From: Inonotus obliquus
Taxonomy: Eukaryota > Basidiomycota > Agaricomycetes > Hymenochaetales > Hymenochaetaceae
Length of the DNA: 64,000 nucleotides
Direction: 5' to 3'
Assembly: GCA_032164295.1 (NCBI GenBank)
Contig: JAJHTX010000005.1
Location: 2,232,001 to 2,296,000 of the forward strand
Shown here: positions 25,449 to 36,856 of the stretch, in pieces
How positions within the stretch are numbered: the first letter of the stretch is position 1
Layout of the letters: each line of letters starts with the position of its first letter
Notes under the pieces: model-generated
The model's input: only the letters and a program-made list of their open reading frames with translations
Databases searched by the model: none
Told to the model about the DNA's origin: nothing
Translations under genes and position numbers: made by a program

Positions 25449-27188
25449 ATGGTCTCCGCTCGTTCATCAATTGAGAGAGACGAACAGCTACCGAGCTACT
25501 CGGATCTACAGAGTACTACTTCGGCCCAACCAGGTAGTGGAGCTTTTCGAACTAAACATTCATACTCTCTTGAGACTACGAAAGGGAAACCATGGCTTAG
25601 TCTGAATGTAGCGAGTCGTGCGGTATCTCCTAGAGTTCTTCCAGTATTTCGAGATGGAGACGAGATATCTGGAGGAGTGAAGGTGGACCTTGATAAGTCA
25701 GAGAGTTACAAGGGTATTACAGTGAGGGTGAGTTCATTCAAGGGTTTACTGCATTATCTTCTTATTGACCATGATACTCAACAAGATTGTTGGAGAGTAT
25801 ACAACTGTTGGACAAGAATCCATACCATTCCTTGACTTATCCACCATATTATGGACTCCAACATCATCCTCGGACAAACTCTCCGGATCGCGTACTTGGC
25901 CTTTCTCCTTATCTCTACCCAAAGAAGTTCAAGTCTCGTCTGCACCAAAGGAACCAGCCAAAAATTATCCACTTCCTCCAACGTTCAGCGAACGAGCAAG
26001 TCCTGCTTATATTGATTATAAGATTATCGTGATTGTGAGAAGAGGAATGTTCAAGGTGAACCAAACGTGCGTATCTTTTTTATTAACAATAAACATCCGT
26101 ACTGAAGCTTTAACCTGACTGCTCCTAGATTGAGCACTTCTTTTGCATACGTCCCGAGATGGGATGCACCTCCTCCGTCTCCCCTACGGATAGCAGCTTA
26201 CAATGACGGAAGTCCTTTACTCGGACCTGAGGTAGACCCAGATGGATGGAAGGTTCTTCCTCCAATCAAAGTGACTGGAACTTTATTCGATACGAAATCC
26301 GTTGAGGTTGAGATGACTGTAAGCTTATTCTTTTCTGACTGATGGACACTACTGATTCTTATCTCATAACTCCAGCTTGCTCTAGCTACCCCAGTGAGTT
26401 CCTTCCCTTTTACCAAACTACCTGTCTATCATTTAGCATAACACTCCACTCCCCTATACAGCTCTTATGCGCTCTCGGCTCACCGATCCCCCTACACCTA
26501 ACCCTCAAAAGCACCAAAATATATGATCAACAAGCACTCGACATCCTCTCCCAACCTTCCTCTCAATCCATTTTCCTAACTCGTACCAAAGTACTAGGCT
26601 CAACCGCTACAACAGACGACTCCAACATCACTCAGACGAATCAGAGAAGAAGTAATAATACGTTCGAGGAACATGTGGGTAAAGCGTATTGGTGGCCCTA
26701 TATTATTGGTGGCGAAGATTCCAGAGAGGGGAAGGGGGAGGTGGATGGTGGATGTGCAAAGATGTTGATGGGTGAGATTGATGTTTCGAAGACGTTGAAT
26801 CCGAGTTTTGTGTTTCCAAGGTTCTCAATCCGCGTACGTACATCTTTCTTTTACATCTCAACAAAACAACTACATATACATTCTAACACACCTCCTCCCC
26901 ATAATCAAACAGTACCACATATCAATCTACCCCATCTCCGCACCTGGCTTCACACCTTCCCCACCCTCACCCTCCTCATCCTCATCCTCATCCTCATCCT
27001 CAAAACAGTCAAACCATAACACACCTCTGCACACCGAAAGGATCTCAATCGTAACTAACAACACACCCGGTATACTCCCCCGTTCACACGCTCCTCCAGG
27101 ATACATCAAACCCGAAGAAGGAAATTATAACAACTCGATGGGTTATCTAGAAAATGGTAATCAAAGATTTTACGGACATCATCGATGA
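25449..27188 (+). CDS. Arrestin-like protein 2, paralogue of the gene at 19087
   Basis: Start MVSARSSIERDEQLPSYSD at 25449 carries a LPSYSD element (related to PY-type motifs but not PPxY). Arrestin-fold strands follow: RAVSPRVLPVFRDGDEISG, VKVDLDKSESYKGITVRV, IPFLDLSTILW, FSLSLPKEVQ, NYPLPPTFSERASPAYIDYKI, VRRGMFKV, LSTSFAYVPRWDAPPPSPLR, LLGPEVDPDGWKVLPPIKVTG and SPIPLHLTLKST. An insertion with FEEHVGKAYWWPYI follows, then ISIYPISAPGF and a disordered Ser-rich tail ending GNQRFYGHHR. Introns fall at positions equivalent to gene 1, supporting a shared origin. The likely role (permease ubiquitination adaptor) rests on the family only. The stop at 27186-27188 is directly followed by a minisatellite. 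Confidence 0.78.
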
Positions 27189-27191
27189 GGT

Positions 27192-27247
27192 GCCCGACGC
27201 CCGATGCCCGATGCCCGACGCCCGATGCCCGATGCCCGATGCCCGGG
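27192..27247. repeat. 7-bp minisatellite (GCCCGAY)x7 plus one degenerate copy
   Basis: Seven perfect-length units of GCCCGAT or GCCCGAC are followed by GCCCGGG, starting 4 bp after the stop codon of arrestin-like gene 2. The C/T choice in the last base alternates C,T,T,C,T,T,T. It lies in the 3' UTR. Confidence 0.9.
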
Positions 27248-28268
27248 CCCACATTAGATTGATATTGCAATTGGTAAATTGGTTAAGTTGGTTAAATTGA
27301 GGGCTATTGCATTATGTAGCTTTACGTTCTACTTTCTCTAAGTATGTCTTACTATACTCGCTATGTTATTCTTGACGTTTGTAATTATTGATTGGATCTA
27401 AGGTCTGTATTCTTTCTTTGTTGTATTACTATTTACTATCACCTTTGGAGTTGAATTTATTGCTGTGGCGTGTATTGTCTCTTGTCCACTAACTAACCAG
27501 TGAACTGAACTGCTAGAGCTATTTGCACGTTCATTCAGTCCACCAACAATATTAATAGCAGTTACAATACTCGCCGTATTCATAATTCAAGACCACCACT
27601 AGCAAACAAGCAGTCTGTACTTTTCGAACTTTCGGTCTTTCGGACTAATCTATACTCACCTACATATGTATGGTAACTTCAAAGAAAGAAGTATCAAGTA
27701 GTACTACTGTACAAGTACCTACAGAGTTTCTTAAACACATGCAAACCTAAATGAACGTTCTGTTTCCTTTACCAACTTGACTTTGATTTGTTCGAATTCG
27801 ACCACCATACATTATTGGATTCTTGTAGACTAGGGAATGTAGAGTGGATGGATAGAAGATGACGGACGGACGGATGGGTAAATTGACTAACTGACTTGAC
27901 GATGAATAACTGGAATGAACGGATGGATAGATGGATAGATGGGTCGATGGATGGAATGAATGCATAGACGGGTGATGAAATATCGATGATGTATCAATAA
28001 GGGATGCATGTACGAGAGTAATGGTATGCTAAGGTAAAGGCAAGTCCATCTATTTGATGAGGAATGAGGAGAGCAGAAACGAGACTAACTGATATGTGGT
28101 TTCTGATGTGTGGCTAATAACCACCACCAACGTCTATATACGATCATGCATGAAAGATAAAAGACGGATGAGAGATGAGAAATGGAACGGATGAATATCC
28201 CAAGATATCACCAAATAAATAACGGCGCATCTATAGTCGATCACTCAACCTCAAGCGACTCTATTCTG
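27248..28268. repeat. Intergenic with GATG/GGAT simple repeats
   Basis: This 1 kb spacer between the stops of arrestin-like gene 2 and trehalase holds no coding signal. Around 27842-27960 it is rich in GGATGGATAGAT/GACGGACGG simple repeats. Confidence 0.55.
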
Positions 28269-31200
28269 TCAACCAGAACTCGCAGACATCGAAAGCGCCT
28301 CCATCGCCAAACCAAGTGCATCTGTTTGTTCCCTCACCAGAGGTACAATATCCACCGATTGCGCATGTCCAAAGAACACCTCAGGACTCGTACATGCCGC
28401 AACGGCACGCCTCATGTGTGTAGTCAAGAATGATAACCCAACCTGGTACGCGGCTATACACGAGAAATTTCCCTTCAGTCAGCATGTGCTCCAATCACAC
28501 ACGGGTACATTGAAACAGGAATAGGAGGAAACGGGGGATCGGAAGAAAGTGCGCGTTACTAACCATTCATCCATCCGAACCCTTCACGAGGGACCATCTT
28601 GAAGTCAATTCCCTGGTTCCCGTATTCCGCATCGACGAGGTGTGAAAGCTTGACCGCATCAAACTGCGATACAGGCCAAAAAAATAAGTTATCCTTTCAC
28701 AAGAACGAAGAAGAGAAGTAAAGCGAAATGAGGAGCATACCTTCTCTGGAACAACTCCATTGAAGTCGACGAAAGCGGTTGTCATCCTATATAGAACGCG
28801 ATTGCGCGTGAATTCACGTGTAATAGGGTACATGCTAGGTTCTGAGAATACGCACATGTATAGGAATCGGAACGCTAATCGTTGGGCGTCTTCCAAATAT
28901 CCGTACCGCTCAAGCCCCACCCATGCCATGATCTGGTGGGGCGGCCTGTGAGAGAGGTGAAATAAGTAAAGGAAGAGGGCATTGGTATACTTTCGGGTCT
29001 AAGCACTTACCAGGCATAGCTACATAATCACGGGCAATACAAGTGAATGAGTGAGAGATTTCATATGTGAGTCGTGATGGACTGCTTACGGGAAATCCCA
29101 CTGACGATTCGGACGGTCAAGTGAAATCTTCCCCCTCGACTCCTCAGTACCAGAAACCAAACCACCGATGACCTCGAATTTCTTCAGGGAGTGATTCCTG
29201 AAGCGCACGATCTCATCAGCGCCCGCGTACGCCGGTAATAACAGGGAACAACGTACACAAGCTTCCAGCATTGTTCGTCACTTGCCGCTCCAGCCCACAG
29301 CATCCAGAACGCAGTAACACTCTCATACAATATCTGCTTTTCTTGAACGGTGTCGTAGTCAAAGTACAAGTTCTTGCTCTCATTCCAGAGATACTTGTCA
29401 ATAATTTCTCGCCGCCACTCAGCTCTCTCGAACCACTCTTCGCTGGTCTGAGGTACAGCAGTCGATCTTCTCCTTTTCGGGTTCTTGAATGCTCCGGGCG
29501 TCACAGGGAACGGCGACAACGCGAAGTCTTGCTCCAACTCAAGTTCATCGTCGAACACCTCCCGGATGGCAGTCCCGATATCAACTTCATATTTGTACAG
29601 TAATGCCTGAAGGTCAACGGTACCAAGATTGGCACACCGCTTCTCGAACCTATACGTCGTATCGTGCCCACTTTCACGAACTGACCTATCGTGCAAGAAG
29701 TACTCGTCGAGCTCCGGTTCATGAAGTAAACCATCGTTATACTTTTCGCTGAACTCAAGAACGGAAATACCGTGTTTCTCTGCATAAGGTTCCAAGATAT
29801 GAGTGAAGTGCGTGGCCTCTGTTTCGGGTGGGATACCAAGACCGTCGGGACGGTAACGCGAGAGCCCAGTCTTTGGATCCAGCCGAGGTTCGGCCATCCA
29901 GATCGTGTGGTATTCCTTGACAGCAGCCTGAATGGCACGTTTTAGCCAAGCACGGTTCTCATCGACGTTGGAGCGGTCCAACTGGTTGTAAATTTGGAGT
30001 GCCATGTCAGTGAGGAACGGCGGTTGACTGCGGCAAAGGTAGTAGCTCCGGCTTCCATTGAGTATCTTGAAAATACCGGTCAGCAACTGTCGAATTTACA
30101 CTCGGTGACGTATCGTACCTTGTTGTAATGCTTAATCTCGAAGATGAAATGGTCAACCATGCCCTTGGCCATGTTCACTTGTCCATCGACAAGCAGACCA
30201 AGTGAAATGAAGTACGAATCCCAGTTGTACAGCTAATCAAAAGGTAAGCTTAGTCCAGAGTTTCAAATTTTGTTACGTACTTCATTAAATCTAGCTCCTG
30301 GGACAACAAAAGGAATCCCCTTAAACTTCCTACCACCTTTCCCATCATCGGTCTCTTGCATGGCAAGCGCAAGAATACCAGGCTTATCATTCAAGCTCTT
30401 GACGAATGCAGGATCGTCGGGCTTAGGAGGGAGAACCTGCACGTCCAAATTTAAATGAGGTTTCTCTCTCGCAACATTCCTGTAATACTCCGCCATCGCA
30501 GGCTCTCCATGTGGGACGTAAATACGCGGGTTCACACGCCCTGTACGATTCTTTGGGTCCGCACAGATGATCTCCAGACCGTCACCATCAATGCGGCGGG
30601 TCAATGAATGCCAAAATGAGTACTTTATCATTCGCGAGAGCCGATCGACAGGATTCTCAGTGAGACGTGCCTCGTCGAGAACAATGCGCTTCCGATTATG
30701 GTCGCGCGCCAGAGCGAGTTCCTGTAAGAGATTTGACAGCATGTATGTACCCTAAGCGAAACATAGAAATCGCACGTCAATGCTACTCGCCGCACCGTAG
30801 GAAATAGAGGACGGAACATACCCGAATATCAAAGCTCTTGAATCCATTACTTGTCGCCGTACCCAACGCAAGGATCTTTGGGCCCGCATCTGTGATGCTG
30901 ATCTGGAAGTCCCCATCGGTATCTTCTTGTTCGAGGATTACGCGAATAGTCTCTTCCACGTCGATGAGGAAGCGGCGTGGTGCGGTAGGCTTCTCGTCGT
31001 GCGAGAGACGGCGAGAACGAGAATGATTATCCTCCTGAAAGATAGGTCTGCGGACGGGGTTGTAGCCATGTAGATGCGACTATTGGATACAAAAATACTT
31101 TAGTTCACTACATGAAGACAAAGAACCCGAGCGGGGCGGAGAGCGGGCTGACGCCATGGTCAGCGCTGAGCCTCCTTCGTCACATTGACGGGCGCCCTCC

Positions 31201-31368
31201 CCGCCATCTTCAAATCACATCAAGAAAGCAGCCACTTACGTTCGAGTATGTTCGAGTGCGACTAAAGTACTCTCCACCCCCATAGTACGCCGCAGCATCG
31301 TCATGTACATGAACTGTCTTGTCATCAATGAAGGATACACCGGGTGGATGTTGGAGTGCCGGTGCCAT
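28269..31368 (-). CDS. NTH1: Neutral (cytosolic) trehalase, glycoside hydrolase family 37
   Basis: Hydrolyses trehalose to two glucose in the cytosol. The start at 31368 ([21 protein letters not shown]) has no signal peptide, as expected for the neutral enzyme. A Ser/Arg region [10 protein letters not shown] resembles the PKA phosphorylation site of neutral trehalases, and [17 protein letters not shown] is the Ca2+-binding loop that 14-3-3-activated enzymes carry. Signature 1 is split by an intron: VPGARFNE and LYNWDSYF. Further family blocks are [57 protein letters not shown] and NRQWDFP. Signature 2 reads [16 protein letters not shown] through a 9-nt micro-exon at 29011-29019, deviating from the usual GWAP. 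The C-terminus [15 protein letters not shown]...MSASSG stops at 28269. About 12 exons; roughly 740 residues. TATA and GC context upstream were not resolved. Confidence 0.96.
29011..29019 (-). other. 9-nt micro-exon inside trehalase signature 2
   Basis: The minus strand reads TATGTAG|CTATGCCTG|GTAAGT. The preceding exon ends TTCCC with a GTAAGC donor (29089-29084), and the next begins GCCGCC after CACAG (28945). Only inclusion of these 9 nt restores the conserved QWDFPY..HQIMAW block in frame. Confidence 0.8.
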
Positions 31369-32165
31369 TGGTATAGGATAGGCTGAAAGCAGGATAGATG
31401 AGATATGCGGGGGAAAGGGGGAGAAAGCGGCTGTGGGTGTAAGCGGGGAAAGAGTGAAATGAACTGTTACTTATGTTGAGAGGTTAGAGGCTGGTCGGTA
31501 TTCGGTAATATTAATCAAGTACGGCACGATAACCGATCGCTTGCCTTATCTGGTATTTATGATCGGCGATCATGCAGGGTGTGTCGCTGTCTAGTCATCG
31601 TTACTTAACTTAAGACCAGCAAGCCAACTCACTAATTTCAGTGAGTATATCAACCTCAGAACAGGATCAACAGACTTTTAAAAAGTCGCCATGAACACGC
31701 CGTCCGAGAATGCAAAGCCTCTCGAGCCCCAATGTTGAGACTAGAAGCCATCAAATATCCACAACGGCCGCCTCAGCGCAAAATTTCGGAGGTTAATGAA
31801 TACCAGAATACCAGATATGCTACAGATAATCATCTAACACCACTACACTCCACAGCTAGGTTGATCCATCTTCCAGGGACCTTAAAATTTCTCTCTCAAG
31901 TTTTCAGCTATCCTCGTGTACTGGGAAATATTATCCAAAACGCTCCCTTCAAAATGAGCAGCAGCGAATGCCTCACGCTCCTTCGTACTCTTCCCAACGT
32001 CGACTTTACACAATAGAATCAACCACCACGTTGAAAAGTCGTAAGAACCGGTTCGTACGATAATTCGGACGGACTTACAGCGTGAATAGGAATGAAAATG
32101 GCAGATTATCGTTTCCACCTGCTTCGTCTATAATCGCCGAGGAAACAAACGGACCATTGAAGGCT
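31369..32165. other. Intergenic, trehalase promoter and unassigned DNA
   Basis: Contains the trehalase 5' region. A minus-strand stretch at about 31882-32010 reads CKVDVGKSTKEREAFAAAHFE and looks mildly coding, but no flanking exons or start could be placed, so no gene is called. Confidence 0.35.
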
Positions 32166-32385
32166 GAAGTCTTCCCAACCTTTTTTCTTTTTTTTTTTGA
32201 AATGTATTTATTACGCGCGTCAGTAATTCTAGTTACAAGTGCGCGGCAGACAAAATCTACGTGGTGGTGGGACTACTCTAAGAGTGGTAAAGTAAGAAAA
32301 GCAGAGAAAAAGGTAGTAGTATGGTGCTCTAAAGAAAGGACTAAAGGGCGTGACGCTGGGGAGGTAGGGGAAGTCTTCCCAACCT
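32166..32385 (-). mobile_element. Retroposed mRNA-tail fragment (processed retrocopy) with 16-bp target-site duplication
   Basis: GAAGTCTTCCCAACCT occurs at 32166-32181 and again at 32370-32385. Between them, read on the minus strand, is 188 bp ending in AATAAA (complement at 32207-32212) followed about 8 nt later by an A-run (complement 32182-32198, one interruption). A poly(A) tail with upstream AATAAA and long direct repeats is the mark of LINE-type target-primed insertion of a polyadenylated RNA, 5'-truncated. The source transcript is not identified; no clear ORF is present. A SINE is the alternative, but I see no tRNA-like promoter boxes. Confidence 0.8.
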
Positions 32386-33289
32386 ACATTCATATGTCAG
32401 TAGACGTCATCATATTAACTCTTAAGTATGAGAACTATGAACAACTCACAATATAGAATAGTGCGAAGAAGAAGAACCTACACGTTTGCTCGGTCAGTAT
32501 GACTGCCATGTGAAGCCGCTCAAGGTCCTTACATTTGCGAAGGCGGCGAAACTTCACCAATCATCGTTTGGCCATATGCATACCATGGACACACCCTCAA
32601 TCAATAATACTCCTAATATGCCCTATTGGTTACTCATCAGCCCTATCAAACAGTATGCGAAACCCGAGTATTGGAGGTAGCCCTCGTTCTCCCGATTACC
32701 AATCGACAGTGCTAAACGGTGCTCCAGAGACCTCCCTTGAATACTGGCCTTCTTGATGGCTCTATCCTTCCAATCGGACTTGCAGTTTGGTGAGATAGAA
32801 GCATCAAGAAGCCAGGCCGATTATAAGGCTGGGCTGTCAACACTACATGCATTATCCTCCATATTGATCTATATACAACAGTACCCGGACCAAGGATAGT
32901 CAGTGCAGAAGGTGTCTCTGATGCCTCTTTGCCCTCTCTGTGCCTGCTTAATACCGCTCCCTCCCGTTGTCTGCTCATGGGTATTCAAAATCTACCTCGA
33001 CGATATGTAAATAGACATTTCAAATATTTAGGAAATAAGCAGAATCGCGCATTGCCTCAAGTACGTGGTAATTCCCCGAGCTGGTAGCCGTAATTGGACA
33101 GCCAACTGGTTTGGACGGGCTAGCAATAGAAACCGTAGTTGTATTCAGACTGGCAGCGGCCACTAACAAACAATTTGCACTTTCGGTCCAACCTGAATCT
33201 ATACATGGTAATGGTAAGTGATGATGATTGGTAACATCAAAGAAGTACATGCATTGGAGAAGTCACGGGATCTGACCTGATACGGAGAC
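32386..33289. other. Intergenic, nothing recognised
   Basis: About 900 bp of AT-rich sequence without coding signal or recognisable repeat, upstream of the MITE-like element. Confidence 0.4.
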
Positions 33290-33613
33290 TCACGGCGGGC
33301 AAAATACAGGTGGGTACATTAAGTCTTCGGCCCCCCTGTTTTAGGAAGGTGGATTTGCATACTTTATATGGCAATTTAAGCGTCGGGTAGCACCCTGGTA
33401 ACCTGTTCATGTCGGCAAGGTCTGAGTTCGACAAGATTACTTACCCAATAAGGCATGCAAATCACCTTCCAAATTTGGGGGGGCCGAAGACTTAATGTAC
33501 CCACCTGTATAAATAATATCGGCAAGGTCGATATGCTTACTGATATTTAAAATAATTGCGAGAAAAATTCTTTAAATTTAATGCCCGCTGATATCCTATT
33601 TTGCCCGCCGTGA
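33290..33613. mobile_element. MITE-like inverted repeat with an insertion in its right arm
   Basis: The left arm 33290-33336 is the exact reverse complement of two right-hand blocks: 33478-33510 (33 bp) and 33597-33613 (17 bp). The arms extend imperfectly inward (33337-33360 against 33454-33477). The two right blocks are separated by 86 bp (33511-33596) flanked by TAT, which looks like a second small insertion. The unpaired centre is about 93 bp. No ORF. The outer end lies 33 bp before the first ATG of the glutathione peroxidase gene. Confidence 0.75.
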
Positions 33614-33646
33614 CTTCGGGCAGTGGTGTCACTTGTGATTGCGAGC

Positions 33647-34750
33647 ATGTTACCAAGCAGACGCGTGCACACCGGTGCTGTGCGTGCTTGTGGTCCGATA
33701 CCGTCCTTTCCATCGCAAGGAAATGCGATTCCTCTTGCCTTATATGCTCGGGCGTCCACGCGTTTAGTTCATCATTCTCCCCATCGCCTCTCTCCTTCTT
33801 ACTCCCATCTTCGAGTTACACCTCGTCAAGAACAGCCTTGCTTCAGTCGTCATTGTTTAACACTCTCCCAGTGTCGACATTTCTCTGCAAGTCCACACCT
33901 AAAGAACACGTCTAAGGATTCAAAAATGTCGGAATCGAAGGGTGAAGGGTTTTACAGTCTTAAAGCCGAGTTGCCCAATGGCAGCACGTATGATTTTGAA
34001 CAGTTGAGAGGGAAGGTGGTGCTTATTGTTAATGTTGCTTCCAAGTGGTACGTCTTCCCTCGTGCACTACGTTCGAAATGACTGATGAGCTTGTTTGGTG
34101 GCGTAGTGGATTCACACCGCAGTACAAGGGCCTTGAGGCGTTGTACAAGAAGCATAAGGATAATGGGTTCGTCATCCTTGGGTTCCCATGCAACCAGGTT
34201 CGTTTTCTATTCGTCGTAATTCTTCTTCCTCTCCGAGTCGGGCTTCTTGCCCGATCGTGTCTATTTATGCTGAAATGCTTCCACTGCGCACAGTTCGGTG
34301 GTCAAGAACCCGGTTCAGACCAAGACATTGCGCAATTTTGCGAGCTTAACCATGGAGTGTCGTTCCCTCTGATGAAGAAATCGGACGTCAATGGGGATAG
34401 CACTAACGAGGTTCGTTTCCATCAATGGTCGATGTGCGATGATTAAGTCTAATTATGATGATGTGATGTAGGTCTACAAATGGCTCAAGAACGAAAAGGC
34501 TGGTATACTTGGCCTGTCGCGTATCAAGGTTCGTATTTCTCTCCTTCATAAGGTTGAATGGAAGAACTGAATTGATGTCGTGTTGCAGTGGAACTTTGAA
34601 AAGTTCTTGATTGACCGGAATGGGAAGGTAGTCAACCGCTGGGCGTCGACGACTTCGCCTGACTCGATTGACGTTGAAGTAAGTCAACCAATCCTAATTT
34701 CCTCCTCCAATGCTCAACTGACTTTACTGCAGGTTCAGAAGTTGCTGTAA
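33647..34750 (+). CDS. GPX: Thiol (Cys-type) glutathione peroxidase, GPX3/HYR1-like
   Basis: Reduces hydroperoxides, in fungi mostly with thioredoxin, and can act as a redox sensor. The core starts [20 protein letters not shown] at 33926 and has all signatures: [20 protein letters not shown] (the Cys codon TGT is split by an intron), [28 protein letters not shown], and [14 protein letters not shown]. The expected tetrad Cys, Gln, Trp, Asn is present. An in-frame upstream ATG at 33647 adds about 93 residues that are Arg/Ser/His-rich and lack acidic residues ([10 protein letters not shown]... [11 protein letters not shown]), which looks like a mitochondrial presequence; two isoforms from two starts are plausible. 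Five introns. It is a Cys enzyme; no in-frame TGA is present. Confidence 0.94.
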
Positions 34751-35044
34751 TCCAAGAATTGAATGTACATTACAAATTACTCAAGAAGGGAATGCTGATC
34801 TTGAATACCGAATATCAATGACGTCATTGATGTCTATGATCGACGTTGACTCCAGGATGATCATTCCTTTGAGCTCCAGTCTCCGACCCGATATGTAAAG
34901 TGGTCCCGACTCAAACTTACTCTCTGGCTAGCCTAAGATTCAGATATAAGTCTGTCCCATTAACGCTCTTCCCACTCCACTCGCTCTCTCCTATTTCTTT
35001 CTACTCTCGTCTCTCGTGTTCAACACTACTAAGAATACGCAACC

Positions 35045-36496
35045 ATGGCTGCACCAGTCGGAGGTCTCAATCCCTCACTTCCAGGCACTTACGTCCCTAC
35101 TCCTGGATCTGAGAAGAGTGTGTATTACGATGCTGATTTTGATGGTGGTGAGCCTGTTACTCACGTTTATTCTCGCCTTTTTTTATGTTTCCTCTCGTCC
35201 TGCTACTGGCAATGCAGGTAACTCGGATATGCCTATGGGTACTATGGGTGGGAATGAAGGAGCGGATGTTACGAGGAAGCCGTCTGTTGCTGTTGGCGCG
35301 CTTGAACCTCGTGAACCTGCTGGTGGAGGTATTCTGGCGAATAAACGTGGAGGCGAATACTACGATGGGAAAGCAACGGACAATGTAAAGTTCGCCAACG
35401 TCGATGAAGGCAAATTCAGAGACGACAACGGGATGAATGACGTCAGAGATAGTGGGTACGCCCAAGCTTCCAGTCCTGTCGGCGAATCGAGAGAGAGACA
35501 GAGGAGTGGATCAAGGTTCGTCGAGGTACCTTCGTCAAAGGAAGAGCAGGGACAGCATGGGAAGGAGCAGTCGCATGAGGCAAGTCCTGCATACGAGGAT
35601 CGTGGTGGAAACGTTTTTATCGCAAACGATACGAAGGGCCCAGTTCGATATAACGACGGGACTACTTCTTCCGCCACCGATGAAAAGCGATCATCTCAAT
35701 TTCAGAGTGGTGATAACTTCCAAAGCAATCCCAATTCTACTCAGGGAGTCATAGCTCCTCCTCCTCGAGCATCTGAAAGGTATGACGCCCAGGATCGCAC
35801 CGAGACGGCTTCTCCAGACGGAACTGTTGGAAGTACTGGCGAAAGACATCATCGTCAAGAAACTTCGGGTACGTTCGCACATGGCGCCGCCCTCACAGGT
35901 CCAGATGCTATTCCAGACGAGAACATCGCTCAGGACCAACGTACCGTGGCTGCTGATGGCCTCATCTCGGAACAAGCAAAGAAGAAGATAGGCAAAGACG
36001 AAAGTACGTTTCTTTCCTCCTTCTCCTCCTTCGTCTCTTTATCATTTACGCACTGTATTTTCAAACTATTTACTCTAACACACCTATAGAGAAAGACGCC
36101 AAACGCCTAATCAAAATAATCAAATCCGAAGGCTCATCCCAAAAAACCAATCTCTCAACCCACCTCTCCGAACTCTCCCGTCTCCAACGTATCCAAAAAC
36201 AAGCATCCAAAGACGAGATTTCCGCTCTCCACTCTTACAACAGCTCCTCCGCGCGGGCTCACAACAAGCAAACCAAGTACCTTCAAGCAAAGGCCAAATA
36301 CGAAGAAACTGATGCTGAAGCGAAGGCGAGGAAGGAAGCGTTAGGAGAGGCTAGGAGGACGGCTGAGGAGGTTTCGAAGGAGTTGGGTGAGAAGACTAGG
36401 GAGGTTGAGATGTTGAGGCAGAAGAAGATGGTTGATGATCGGGAGAGGGAGGTTAGGATCGAGCATCTTTCGGGGATTGGGGAGAAGCAGAAGTAA
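35045..36496 (+). CDS. Unrecognised hydrophilic protein with C-terminal coiled coil
   Basis: Three exons start MAAPVGGLNPSLPGTYVPTPG at 35045. Introns lie near 35146-35218 and 36005-36089. About 430 residues, strongly hydrophilic. Residues about 35-320 are Gly/Ser/Asp/Glu/Arg-rich and probably disordered. The last 130 residues are helical: KKDAKRLIKIIKSEG, LSELSRLQRIQKQASKDE, then continuous Lys/Glu/Ala heptads ending EHLSGIGEKQK. No membrane span or enzyme motif. I do not recognise it. Confidence 0.75.
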
Positions 36497-36856
36497 GCGC
36501 GTCGCTGGACAGTGAGAGGGGGTGAATGAGCTACGCTCAACGATACCCTGCACATGCTTTCTGCTAAGAAATGTTATTCGACTTCCTTGTATCCTGTTTC
36601 CATAGCTCAACTTTGCATATCCTGTATTGTTCCGCAGTGTTCGACATTCATGTATCCTTCATGCCATCATGTAGGCTCCAATATCCATGGTTGACAGTAC
36701 ATACTATAATGTTACATTCTGAGTTCTCGTGCATAGCTGCGGCATATAGACCATGACCATCATAAAAATGTCCCTTCATGGCATGTAAAGCTTCTACATC
36801 TCCTTTCGACCTTTAGAGACTCAAGACCGGTTCTCTGTCTCCTGGTCATTCTACTA

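Noticed and set aside
31882..32118. Minus-strand stretch with VDVGKSTKEREAFAAAHFE
   Set aside because: Looks slightly coding, but there is no start, no flanking exon and no recognised family.
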